This document shows, in pieces, positions 6,959-13,979 of a DNA stretch of 21,350 bases. This DNA comes from an uncultured beta proteobacterium (GTDB lineage Bacteria > Pseudomonadota > Gammaproteobacteria > Burkholderiales > Burkholderiaceae_C). Where the stretch lies: assembly GCA_903834645.1 (NCBI GenBank), contig CAILKA010000334.1, positions 1 to 21,350 on the forward strand. Reading direction: 5' to 3'. The position numbers and the translations under genes were made by a program. The stretch's first letter is position 1. Each line of letters begins with the position of its first letter. The notes beneath the pieces are model-generated. The model did not search any database. It was not told where the DNA came from and was given only the letters and a program-made list of their open reading frames with translations.

Positions 6959-8671
6959 TCATCTCAATGGAGCCAGGGGCTGCAACGAGGGTATGCGGTG
7001 CAGCCCGAACACCTCCATCTGCACCAGGTGATAGGGAGGCTGCACCTCCACATCCCACACGGGCCGATTGGGGTCGTCGATGCGGAACTCGCGGATGCGC
7101 GGCGAGGAGGGCAGGTCGTCCGCGTAGACCTTGGAGCGGTCCTGCTGGTCCCAGGTCTCGATCTTCAGGCCGGGAAAGCACAGCGAGAAGGCCACGAGCA
7201 CGTTGCGCGTGCGGGGCAGCACGTGCGCATCCCCCATCGCGAAGGAGTTGCAGGACACGTCCCCCGTCATCGGCGTGGCGAAGGCCACGCGCGCCGTCAT
7301 GGCCTTGTCGTCGATCTCGTAGACGATGGCGTTGCTGAACGATTCGCTGGCGGGCTTGGAGGTCTCGCCCGTGAAGGGAATAGCCTGGTGCACGTTGTTG
7401 TTGAAGAGCACCACGTGGCCGTCGGGCGTCACGCGCGGGTTGTGCTGGTGGCTCGGGAACTGGAAGTTCGGGCCCACGGGGCGCAGCAGCTTCCTGCGCA
7501 GCTCGGGCGACCAGCCGACGTCGCGCGAGAGGATCCACTTGATGTCCTTGGTCTTGCGGTCGATCTTGATCACGGCGTCGAGGTTGCGAAACGAGGCGAT
7601 CACCGAGTCGTCGCGCTTGTCGTGGTGCACGCCGTTGCCGTGGGTCCAGTCCAGCGCCTTGGGGAATCCGCGCACGGGCCAGTACGACCAGAAGGTGTCG
7701 AAGCCGATCTTGAAGGGGTCGAGGTAGTCGAAGGTGTTCCACCGCCAGACCACCTCGCCCCGCGGCGTGAACTCGATGATCTGGTCACCCATCACCGTCT
7801 GCGTGGCGCGCGGCGCGTTCTTGTCGTGCTCACTGGTGTAGTAGTTCTCGATGACCTTGGGGAAGGCCTCCATCGAGAGGAAATTCCCGTTGGGCAGTTC
7901 CTCGGGCTGGTGGTGCAGTGTCACGGCGTCCACCGGGATCGAGCCGGGAGGCATGGGACGCGGCCCCTTGGCTGCGCCCCAGCGGCGCACCTGGTTGCCC
8001 AGGACGTCGATCTCCACGGGGCTGAACTGCGCCGTGTGGAAGAAGATGTTGCCGTTGGCCAGCGTGGCGACGCCCGAGATGCGGCTGTCGGAGCGGTAGT
8101 ACCAGACCACCTCCCCCGCCTCGTTGAGGCCGAGGATCACCGACCAGCCCACCGTGAACTGGCGCTGCACCGGCGTCATGAGCTCGGAGCGGCCCAGGGC
8201 GCGGCGGCGTACGGTCACGAGCGTGATGCCGGGCTCCATCTGCGCCACGTCGGAGCGGTGCACCTTGAGCTGCGGGAAGTCGAGCACGTTGGCAGGCAGG
8301 TCGGGGGTGCGCAGGCTCAAGGGAGCGGGCGCCGCCAGCCGCTGGCCCCGGGCATCGGTGATGGTGACCTGGAAGCTGTGCACAAGGCCCGGCTTCATGC
8401 CCACCAGCGGCAGCCTCACCGGGCCGGCCGCAGCCATCGGAAAGCGCACTGTCCAGTTGCGCTGCCCGTCGCCAATGGCCACCTCGGTGGACACCGGCAC
8501 GTCGGCGTGCAGGCTCAGCACCGCTGCCAGCGGGACGCGGTCGTTGGGGTTGCGCTCCACCTGGGGCGGCGAGACGAACTTCAGCGCGTGGGCAGGCAGG
8601 GTCGAGCAGGCGGCGATCACGGCCAGGACAAGCCCGGCCAGGGTGGGGTACAGACGGATGCAAGCGCTCAT
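6959..8671 (-). CDS. Aryl-sulfate sulfotransferase (ASST-like), exported, possible lipoprotein
   Basis: 570 residues, starting MSACIRLYPTLAGLVLAVI. The hydrophobic leader ends in IAAC (C22), which fits a lipobox; cleavage by signal peptidase I after PAHA is the alternative. Family knowledge: ASST enzymes are periplasmic six-bladed propellers that move sulfate between phenolic esters through a sulfo-histidine, without PAPS. The expected motifs are present: LHHQPEELPNGN (H253/H254), DWTHGNGVHHD (H344, N346), SFRNLDAVIKID (R362) and FPSHQHNPRVTPDG (H408/H410, matching the catalytic-histidine region). The order and spacing agree with the E. coli enzyme as I remember it. An in-frame ATG 11 codons upstream (8704) overlaps the transporter gene and spoils the signal peptide; 8671 leaves a 4-base gap. 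Start choice is moderately sure, family assignment is strong, and the sulfate donor and acceptor are unknown. Confidence 0.87.
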   Translation of the reverse strand: MSACIRLYPTLAGLVLAVIAACSTLPAHALKFVSPPQVERNPNDRVPLAAVLSLHADVPVSTEVAIGDGQRNWTVRFPMAAAGPVRLPLVGMKPGLVHSFQVTITDARGQRLAAPAPLSLRTPDLPANVLDFPQLKVHRSDVAQMEPGITLVTVRRRALGRSELMTPVQRQFTVGWSVILGLNEAGEVVWYYRSDSRISGVATLANGNIFFHTAQFSPVEIDVLGNQVRRWGAAKGPRPMPPGSIPVDAVTLHHQPEELPNGNFLSMEAFPKVIENYYTSEHDKNAPRATQTVMGDQIIEFTPRGEVVWRWNTFDYLDPFKIGFDTFWSYWPVRGFPKALDWTHGNGVHHDKRDDSVIASFRNLDAVIKIDRKTKDIKWILSRDVGWSPELRRKLLRPVGPNFQFPSHQHNPRVTPDGHVVLFNNNVHQAIPFTGETSKPASESFSNAIVYEIDDKAMTARVAFATPMTGDVSCNSFAMGDAHVLPRTRNVLVAFSLCFPGLKIETWDQQDRSKVYADDLPSSPRIREFRIDDPNRPVWDVEVQPPYHLVQMEVFGLHRIPSLQPLAPLR

Positions 8672-8675
8672 GGGC

Positions 8676-10052
8676 TCAACCCGGGATCCCGGTCGGAGGT
8701 TCATCGGAGGACGGTTCCCGCACTGCGCTGCCTCGGGGCTTGCCCACGAGGCCCAGCACCGTCACGGCCACAGCAGCCACCGAGGCGGGCACCAGGGCGG
8801 CCATGAAGATCTGTTCGTTGCTCCAGCCCGCAGCCAGCGCGCTGCCGGCCAGGATGGGGCTGGCGATCGAGCCCACGCGACCGATGCCCAGGCCCATCCC
8901 CACCCCCGTGGCCCGCACGGCGCTGGGGTAGTAGCTGGCGGCCAGCGCGCCCATGCAGAACGAGGCGCCCACCACTGAGAACCCGGTGAGGAACGTCACG
9001 ATGCTCGTCAGGAGCGACAGCTCCTTGACCGTGCCCAGCGCGAGCAGGCTGGCCGCGGCTGCGGCATAGGCCAACGCCAGCAGCCGCTCCAGCGGGTAGC
9101 GGCTGGCCATCGCCGCCAGCGCGATGCCACCCACGAGCGCGCCCAGGTCCCACAGCGAGAAGGTGCGCAGCACGCTCTCCAGCGCGTGCCCGTCGCGCGT
9201 GAGCAGCGTCACGTACCAGCTCTGCACGAAGAACACCATCGCCTGCGTGCAGATGAAGAGCGTCCAGATCAGCAGCGTGCAGGCCGCCCGGCCCTCGACG
9301 AAGAGCGCCGCAAGGCCGCGGCTGGCGTGCGCAGGACGGTCGCCGACGAACAGGCCCTGGGCTTCCTCCGCGCGCAAACCCGGGCGCAGCCGCAAGACGG
9401 TGCGCACAGCGTGCGGATGCAGCCGCCCCTGCGCGATCAGGAAGGCTGGCGACTCGGGCACTGCCTTCCACACCACGGCGGCCACGGCCAGGGGCAGCAG
9501 GCCACCGACGTAGAACACGGACGTCCAGCCGTAGGCCGGGATGATCACGGAAGCGAGCAGGCTGCCCACGGCGCCTCCCAGGGCAGCGCCGCTGTAGACG
9601 AGCACGACGAGCAGCGCGCGCCTGCGCTCGGGCATCAGCTCGGTGACCAGCGCGATCACGTTGGGGATGGCCCCGCCCATGCCCACACCGACGAGGAAGC
9701 GCCAGAGCACCAGGTGCGGCATGTCGGTGGCGGTGACGGTGCCCAGGCACGCCAGGGCACCCAGCACGTACATCGCCACCAGCGTGTGCTTGCGCCCCAG
9801 CCGGTCGCCCAGGAAGCCCGAGATCACCGACCCCACGCCCACGCCCACGAGGGATGCGGAGAGGGCCCACCGGAAGGCCGAGGCGTCCACCTTCCAGGCC
9901 TCGGAGACCGCCGGCAGGGCCAGGCCCATCACCGACAGGTCGTAGCCGTCGAGCATCATCATCAGCGCGCCCAGCAGCACGATGCGCCAGTGCTGGGGCC
10001 CAAGCGGGGCCTCACCCAGCACCTTGCCCACGTCGAGGGGATGGGGATTCAT
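8676..10052 (-). CDS. Major facilitator transporter, aromatic acid:H+ symporter (AAHS)-like
   Basis: 458 residues with about twelve hydrophobic segments. The first carries DGYDLSVMGLALP (D35, D38), the DGxD signature of AAHS carriers such as PcaK/BenK. The loop between segments 2 and 3 carries the MFS motif GDRLGRKH (82-89). A second family signature, PERRRALLV, follows segment 4. Family members import protonated aromatic acids (benzoate, 4-hydroxybenzoate, related ring acids) across the inner membrane. The C-terminal tail is short and polar. The ATG at 10052 lies 46 bases after the aminotransferase stop, with only a weak GAG near it, and the sulfotransferase start follows 4 bases after the transporter stop. 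Position suggests uptake of the pathway's substrate or a product released by the periplasmic sulfotransferase. The exact ligand is not predictable. Confidence 0.9.
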   Translation of the reverse strand: MNPHPLDVGKVLGEAPLGPQHWRIVLLGALMMMLDGYDLSVMGLALPAVSEAWKVDASAFRWALSASLVGVGVGSVISGFLGDRLGRKHTLVAMYVLGALACLGTVTATDMPHLVLWRFLVGVGMGGAIPNVIALVTELMPERRRALLVVLVYSGAALGGAVGSLLASVIIPAYGWTSVFYVGGLLPLAVAAVVWKAVPESPAFLIAQGRLHPHAVRTVLRLRPGLRAEEAQGLFVGDRPAHASRGLAALFVEGRAACTLLIWTLFICTQAMVFFVQSWYVTLLTRDGHALESVLRTFSLWDLGALVGGIALAAMASRYPLERLLALAYAAAAASLLALGTVKELSLLTSIVTFLTGFSVVGASFCMGALAASYYPSAVRATGVGMGLGIGRVGSIASPILAGSALAAGWSNEQIFMAALVPASVAAVAVTVLGLVGKPRGSAVREPSSDEPPTGIPG

Positions 10053-10098
10053 CTCAGTCCGCCGCTTGCGAAGTGTCGGGCCCCGGCATCCCGGCGGT

Positions 10099-11436
10099 TC
10101 AGATGCGCGAGAGCGCCCGGTCGATGCGTGACAGGCCGTCTTCCAGGTCGGCCGGCGTCAGGCCGGCCGAGACGAAGTACCGGTCGCCGCGGCCCGCGTA
10201 GACGCCCTCCTCGATCAGGGCCAGGCGCAGCCGCCCGGCCTTGTCGCGGTCGGCGTGGGCGGCCAGGTCGCGCGCCGAGTAGGCCACCGGCAGCGCACTG
10301 AAGTGAACGCAGAACACCCCACGCACGCCCTGCACCAGCAGCTCGTGTCCGTGCCGACGGCCCAGCCGCCCGAACTCGGCCATGAAGTGCGCCTGCATCT
10401 CGTCGATGTGCCGGTAGGCTGCGCCGTTGTCGCGCTCGAGCATGCGCAGGGTGGTCAGGCCGGCGGTCATGCTCAGCGGCGCGGCGTTGAAGGTGCCCGC
10501 GCCGACCACGGTGTTCGTGCGCAGCAGCTCGAAGATCTCGGCGCGGCCGGCCACGGCGGCCAGGGCCATCCCCCCGGCGATGGCCTTGCCGAAGCTGGTC
10601 AGGTCGGGCGTGACCCCGTAGTGCGCCTGTGCACCCCCAAGCCCCATCCGAAAGCCCGTGATGACCTCGTCCATGCACAGCACCACACCGTATTGCGTGC
10701 ACAGCTCGCGCACCCGCTCCAGGTAGCCAGGGCGCGGGACGCAGCAGCCGCCGTTGGTCATCACGGCTTCCATCATCACGAGCGCGATGTCCCGGCCATG
10801 TGTCTGGAGCAGCGCCTCGAGGGCGTCGGCATCGTTCCAGGGAATCTTGAAGGACTCCTGCATCGCGAACTGCGCACGGCCCTCGGTATGCATGGGGTCG
10901 GCCGGATTCTCGAGCGCGAAGGGGGCCGCGCCGGCGTCCTCGTTGACGCGACCGCCCAGCACATTGTCCAGCCAGCCGTGGTAGTGCCCCTCGAAGCGCA
11001 CGAAGAGTCGCCGCCCCGTGAAGGCGCGCGCCAGGCGCACCACCATCTGCACCGCCTCGGAGCCGGTGGTGACGAAGCGGACCCGCTCGGCGCAGGGCAC
11101 GTGCGCCGCGATGTGCTCGGCCAGCAGCACCTCGTTTTCGGTCTGCAGCATGCCCGAGGCCACCACGAAGAGCCGCTCGAGCTGCGCGTGCAGGGCATCC
11201 TGGTACTCGCGGTTGCCGTGCCCCCAGATGCCCGGCCCCATGCCGATGGCGAAGTCGATCAGCTCGCGGCCGTCGACATCCCACAGGCGCTGGCCCAGCG
11301 CGCGCTCGATGAAGACGGGCGCCTCGGGCAGCGCGCGCAGATTGCTTTGGCGCCCGGGCATGACGCGGGCGGCACGCTCGGCCAGATCGCGCGTGCGGGC
11401 ACCGAGCATCGAGGGCGTGTGAAGGGGCGCGTTCAT
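10099..11436 (-). CDS. Class III (glutamate-1-semialdehyde aminomutase-like) aminotransferase
   Basis: 445 residues of the fold-type I, class III PLP enzymes. It contains FVTTGSEAVQMVVRLAR (phosphate-binding loop), HYHGW (151-155), MMEAVMTNGG, CMDEVITGFRMGLGG (D256 for the pyridine nitrogen) and SFGKAIAGG with K284 forming the Schiff base. These features match the GSAM branch more than ornithine or omega-amino acid enzymes. Housekeeping hemL usually lies elsewhere, and the operon context here argues for a catabolic or specialised amine substrate. The ATG at 11436 overlaps the stop of the lipoyl-protein gene by four bases (ATGA), implying coupled translation. A longer reading (to 11529) overlaps the lipoyl gene and is rejected. 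Expected role: remove or shift an amino group to make a keto or aldehyde intermediate for E1 or ALDH. Confidence 0.9.
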   Translation of the reverse strand: MNAPLHTPSMLGARTRDLAERAARVMPGRQSNLRALPEAPVFIERALGQRLWDVDGRELIDFAIGMGPGIWGHGNREYQDALHAQLERLFVVASGMLQTENEVLLAEHIAAHVPCAERVRFVTTGSEAVQMVVRLARAFTGRRLFVRFEGHYHGWLDNVLGGRVNEDAGAAPFALENPADPMHTEGRAQFAMQESFKIPWNDADALEALLQTHGRDIALVMMEAVMTNGGCCVPRPGYLERVRELCTQYGVVLCMDEVITGFRMGLGGAQAHYGVTPDLTSFGKAIAGGMALAAVAGRAEIFELLRTNTVVGAGTFNAAPLSMTAGLTTLRMLERDNGAAYRHIDEMQAHFMAEFGRLGRRHGHELLVQGVRGVFCVHFSALPVAYSARDLAAHADRDKAGRLRLALIEEGVYAGRGDRYFVSAGLTPADLEDGLSRIDRALSRI

Positions 11437-11681
11437 GCTGAGGGGTCCGTCTCGATGGTGCACACGTTGCCACCGACGGTGGCCTCCTCGCCGGCGGCCA
11501 CCGCGATGGCCAGCAGCCTGCCGTCGCACGGGGCCTCGACCTCCATCGTCACCTTCTCGCTCTCGATCTCGTAGAGCGGATCGCCCTTGGCGAAGGTGTC
11601 GCCGGGCTGCTTGCGCCAGGCGCTGAGGGTGGCAGTCTCCATGTTCATGCCGACGCGCGAGAGCTTGAGGGTGACTTTCAT
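11433..11681 (-). CDS. Stand-alone lipoyl (biotinyl/lipoyl attachment) domain protein
   Basis: 82 residues consisting of a single lipoyl domain: MKVTLKLSRVGMNMETATLS at the start and an IESEKVTMEVEAPCDG hairpin. K43 in the E-S-E-K-V turn is the lysine expected to be lipoylated. VGMNMETATL and the ESEK turn favour lipoate over biotin, which normally uses a M-K-M turn. In ordinary 2-oxoacid dehydrogenases this domain is the N-terminal part of the E2 acyltransferase; here the chain stops at the domain end (ETDPSA), with no peripheral-subunit-binding or catalytic domain following. It lies 6 bases after the E1 beta gene and overlaps the aminotransferase start by 4 bases. It is the presumed acyl/aldehyde carrier for the adjacent E1 enzyme. 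The true start is secure because the domain begins at residue 3. Confidence 0.9.
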   Translation of the reverse strand: MKVTLKLSRVGMNMETATLSAWRKQPGDTFAKGDPLYEIESEKVTMEVEAPCDGRLLAIAVAAGEEATVGGNVCTIETDPSA

Positions 11682-11687
11682 GGGGGT

Positions 11688-12668
11688 TCAGGCGAATGTG
11701 TCGGGCAGGCCCTGCACCGCCCGCACGATGCGCTCGACGCTGGGCATCACGAGCTTCTCGAGCTGAGGGGCGTAGGGCATGGCCACGTCGGGCACGGTCA
11801 CGCGACGAATGGGCGCGCGCAGCGAGCCGAAGGCCTTCTCCGCCACGATGGCGGCGATGTGGCTGGCGGCGCTGCAGCGGTCGCGCGATTCGTCGACCAC
11901 CACGAGGCGGCCTGTCTTTTCCACCGAGGCGAGGATGCAGGCCTCGTCCAGCGGCACGAGGGTGCGCGGGTCGATCACCTCGGCGTGGATGCCGTGGGCC
12001 TGGCGCAGCTCCTCGGCCGCAGCCAGCGCGATCTTCAGCATCGATCCGATGGCCACCAGCGTCACGTCGCCGCCCGGGCAGCGCACCACGGCCTGGCCCC
12101 AGGGCGTGACGTAGTCGCCCTCGGGCACCTCGCCCATCTCGCCGCCGCGGCCACCGGCTTCGAGGAAGAAGGAGGGGCTGTCGCTGCGGATGCAGGCCTT
12201 CATCAGGCCCTTGGCGTCCTCGGGCGTGGCGGGTACCGCCACCCGGATCCCGCCCAGGTTCATCAGCAGCGGATAAGGCGTATCGGAGTGGTGCGCCGCA
12301 ATCGAGCGCCCGCCGCCGTAGGCGGCCACGTAGGTCACGGGCAGCCGCGCCTGGCCACCTGTCATGTAGCGCAGCTTGGCGGCCTGGTTGGCGATGGAGT
12401 CGAAGCCGGTGTAGGTGAAGTTGGCGAACATCATGTGCGCCACCACCCGGTGGCCGGCCGCCGCAGCACCCAGCGCCATGCCGGTGATGAGGGTCTCGGA
12501 GATGGGCGTGTTGCGGATGCGCGCCGGACCGAAGCGCTGCGCCAGGCCCCGCGTGTCGCCAAAGAGGCTGATCTCGACGTCCTCTCCGAAGAGGATGACG
12601 CGCTCGTCGCGGGTCATCTCCTCCACCAGCGCATCGTTGATCGCCTGGATCAGGCGCCGCTTGGTCAT
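11688..12668 (-). CDS. 2-oxoacid dehydrogenase E1 component, beta subunit (acetoin/pyruvate/branched-chain type)
   Basis: 326 residues, the normal length for the E1 beta transketolase-like chain. It starts MTKRRLIQAINDALVEEM, has ILFGEDVEISLFG, the catalytic-glutamate segment NTPISETLITG (E58), YVAAYGGGRSIAAHHSDTPYPLL with the conserved His pair, and the C-terminal transketolase domain with EVIDPRTLVPLDEACI. With the alpha subunit it would form a thiamine-diphosphate enzyme that decarboxylates a 2-oxo acid (or cleaves acetoin-type diketones) and passes the product to lipoyl-lysine. The ATG at 12668 has a strong GGAAGGAG ribosome site in the 22-base gap after the alpha gene. A longer in-frame reading to 13034 only overlaps the alpha gene. 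The substrate is unknown; similarity to AcoB/PdhB types does not settle it. Confidence 0.92.
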   Translation of the reverse strand: MTKRRLIQAINDALVEEMTRDERVILFGEDVEISLFGDTRGLAQRFGPARIRNTPISETLITGMALGAAAAGHRVVAHMMFANFTYTGFDSIANQAAKLRYMTGGQARLPVTYVAAYGGGRSIAAHHSDTPYPLLMNLGGIRVAVPATPEDAKGLMKACIRSDSPSFFLEAGGRGGEMGEVPEGDYVTPWGQAVVRCPGGDVTLVAIGSMLKIALAAAEELRQAHGIHAEVIDPRTLVPLDEACILASVEKTGRLVVVDESRDRCSAASHIAAIVAEKAFGSLRAPIRRVTVPDVAMPYAPQLEKLVMPSVERIVRAVQGLPDTFA

Positions 12669-12690
12669 GGTGGCTCCTTCCCCCGCGTCC

Positions 12691-13689
12691 TCAGGCGAAC
12701 ATGAATTCCAGCGCCTGCGCAGCCGGGGGCGGCGGGCTGTCGAGGGCGAACTGCACGGCGTCCTCGACCTGCGCGGCCACGCGCACCTCGACGGCTGCGA
12801 GCTGCTGTGCCGTGGCCTGCCCGAGCTCGAGCAGCCGCGCGCCGGCGCGCGCGATGGGGTCGCGCGCCGCCCAGTCCTGCACCTCTGCGCTGCTGCGGTA
12901 CTGCGCGCCTTGCAGGAAGCCCGTCTCCGCCTCGACATGGCCGGCCATTCGGTAGGTGAAGGCCTCGATGAAGGTTGGCCCCTCCCCGGCGCGTGCGCGC
13001 CGCACGGCCTGACCGGCGGCCTCCCACACCGCATCCAGGTCGTTGCCGTCGATCTGAACGCCCGGCACGCCGTAGGCGGCGGCGCGGTCGACGATGCGCC
13101 CGGCCACCACGGTATGGCTGCGCGAGAACTCCGAGTAGAGGTTGTTCTCGCACACGAACACCATGGGCAGCTTCCACAGCGCGCTGAGGTTGAGCGCCTC
13201 GCTCATCACGCCCTGCGTGGAGGCACCGTCGCCGAAGAACGCCACGGAGACGGCGCCGCTGCCCTGCAGCGACTGTGAGAAAGCCGCGCCGCAGATGAGG
13301 CTGATGCCCCCACCCACGATGCCGTTGGCCCCGAGGATGCCGCGGCCCAGGTCGGCCACGTGCATGGTGCCGCCCATGCCCTTGCACACGCCGGTGGCCT
13401 TGGCGTGGATCTCGGCCATCATGCTGCGCACGTCCCCGCCCTTGGCCAGGAAGTGACCATGGCCGCGGTGGTTGCTGGCGATCCAGTCGCTGTCGCCCAG
13501 GTGCTGGCACACGCCCACGCCCACCGCCTCCTGCCCGCTGTAGAGATGCACGCCGGCGATCAGCCTGCCGGCCTTGAAGTCCGCACCCAGGCGCTCCTCG
13601 ACGCGACGGATGAGGAGCATGCGCTCGTACATCGCCAGGCGCTCGTGGGCGCCGGGCGCGGGCAAGGTGTCGTCGGTGGCTTGCGTCAT
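12691..13689 (-). CDS. 2-oxoacid dehydrogenase E1 component, alpha subunit (thiamine diphosphate-binding)
   Basis: 332 residues. The TPP fold is evident: RRVEERLGADFKAGRLIAGVHLYSGQEAVGVG near the N-terminus, the HRGHGH segment (74-79) that approaches the cofactor, KGMGGTMH, and the thiamine motif GDGASTQG (GDG at 153-155) ending in ENN (N182-N183). These are features of AcoA/PdhA-type E1 alpha. The ATG at 13689 begins MTQATDDTLPAPGAHERL; reading could extend in frame to 13800, but that stretch is low in homology and lies in the divergent control region, so it is treated as leader. It is the first gene of the leftward operon. E2 (acyltransferase) and E3 (lipoamide dehydrogenase) genes are not in the window; only a bare lipoyl domain follows E1 beta. 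Confidence 0.92.
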   Translation of the reverse strand: MTQATDDTLPAPGAHERLAMYERMLLIRRVEERLGADFKAGRLIAGVHLYSGQEAVGVGVCQHLGDSDWIASNHRGHGHFLAKGGDVRSMMAEIHAKATGVCKGMGGTMHVADLGRGILGANGIVGGGISLICGAAFSQSLQGSGAVSVAFFGDGASTQGVMSEALNLSALWKLPMVFVCENNLYSEFSRSHTVVAGRIVDRAAAYGVPGVQIDGNDLDAVWEAAGQAVRRARAGEGPTFIEAFTYRMAGHVEAETGFLQGAQYRSSAEVQDWAARDPIARAGARLLELGQATAQQLAAVEVRVAAQVEDAVQFALDSPPPPAAQALEFMFA

Positions 13690-13979
13690 GGATGGGTCTT
13701 CGGACCGCTCGATCCTGTGCACCGGCGGCCCGCTGTGGCGGGACGGTCCGTCGCGGCAATGTAGCGCAACTGTTGCATTAAACAAAATGCTATTTCGCAT
13801 GTCGTTATTTCATGCCCAAGCGCCTACCAGCCGAACCCTCCTCCGCACACTCGTCCTGGCAAGGCACGAGGCTCAGGGAATCCCCTGATTTCCGGAGACC
13901 ATTAGGTGCTTAAATATCAACGATAGGTCATTTTAAGAACCGTCCTCCGCCTGTCCATCCCATCCTCCGGAGTCCCCGC
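13690..13979. promoter_or_regulatory. Divergent control region between the E1 operon and the TonB receptor gene
   Basis: 290 bases without a convincing gene, distinctly A/T-richer in its middle. It holds: (a) a near-palindrome CAAAATGCTATTTCG (13783-13797), with GCAT/ATGC half-sites at 13775, 13787, 13797 and 13812; (b) an inverted repeat CTTAAA (13909-13914) / TTTAAG (13932-13937); (c) direct TAGGT repeats at 13903 and 13924, 21 bases apart; (d) inverted repeats nearer the E1 alpha start (13701-13752). A possible leftward -35/-10 pair reads TTGTTT and TACATT, separated by 16 bases (13759-13786); it is weak. The receptor ATG has a clear GGAG at 13969-13972. Which regulator binds is not known; the IclR protein is the nearest candidate. 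Confidence 0.55.
13783..13797. promoter_or_regulatory. Candidate regulator-binding palindrome (IclR-like layout)
   Basis: CAAAATGCTATTTCG is palindromic at 10 of its 12 non-central positions (outer C/G and inner AAAT/ATTT match). The AAAT...ATTT core resembles the general form of IclR-family operators. It lies about 94 bases upstream of the E1 alpha ATG, beside the likely leftward promoter. Confidence 0.35.

Noticed and set aside
4071..7031. 986-codon open frame on the plus strand
   Set aside because: It runs antisense through the Bug, sulfatase and SDR genes, is rich in His/Arg/Gly/Val as expected from the complementary strand of GC-rich codons, and shows no domain motif.
6875..8806. 643-codon plus-strand frame opposite the aryl sulfotransferase
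   Set aside because: Antisense shadow with no signal peptide, fold signature or ribosome site.
11433..11681. Biotin carboxyl carrier protein reading of the small carrier gene
   Set aside because: The modified-lysine turn is E-S-E-K-V, not the M-K-M expected for biotin, and the E1 genes lie next door; lipoyl is preferred.
12669..13034. N-terminal extension of E1 beta to 13034
   Set aside because: It overlaps the E1 alpha coding sequence in another frame and is arginine/serine-rich; the ATG at 12668 has a strong ribosome site.
13690..13800. N-terminal extension of E1 alpha to an ATG at 13800
   Set aside because: The additional 37 residues do not resemble E1 alpha and would cover the repeat-rich control region; the ATG at 13689 gives the usual length.
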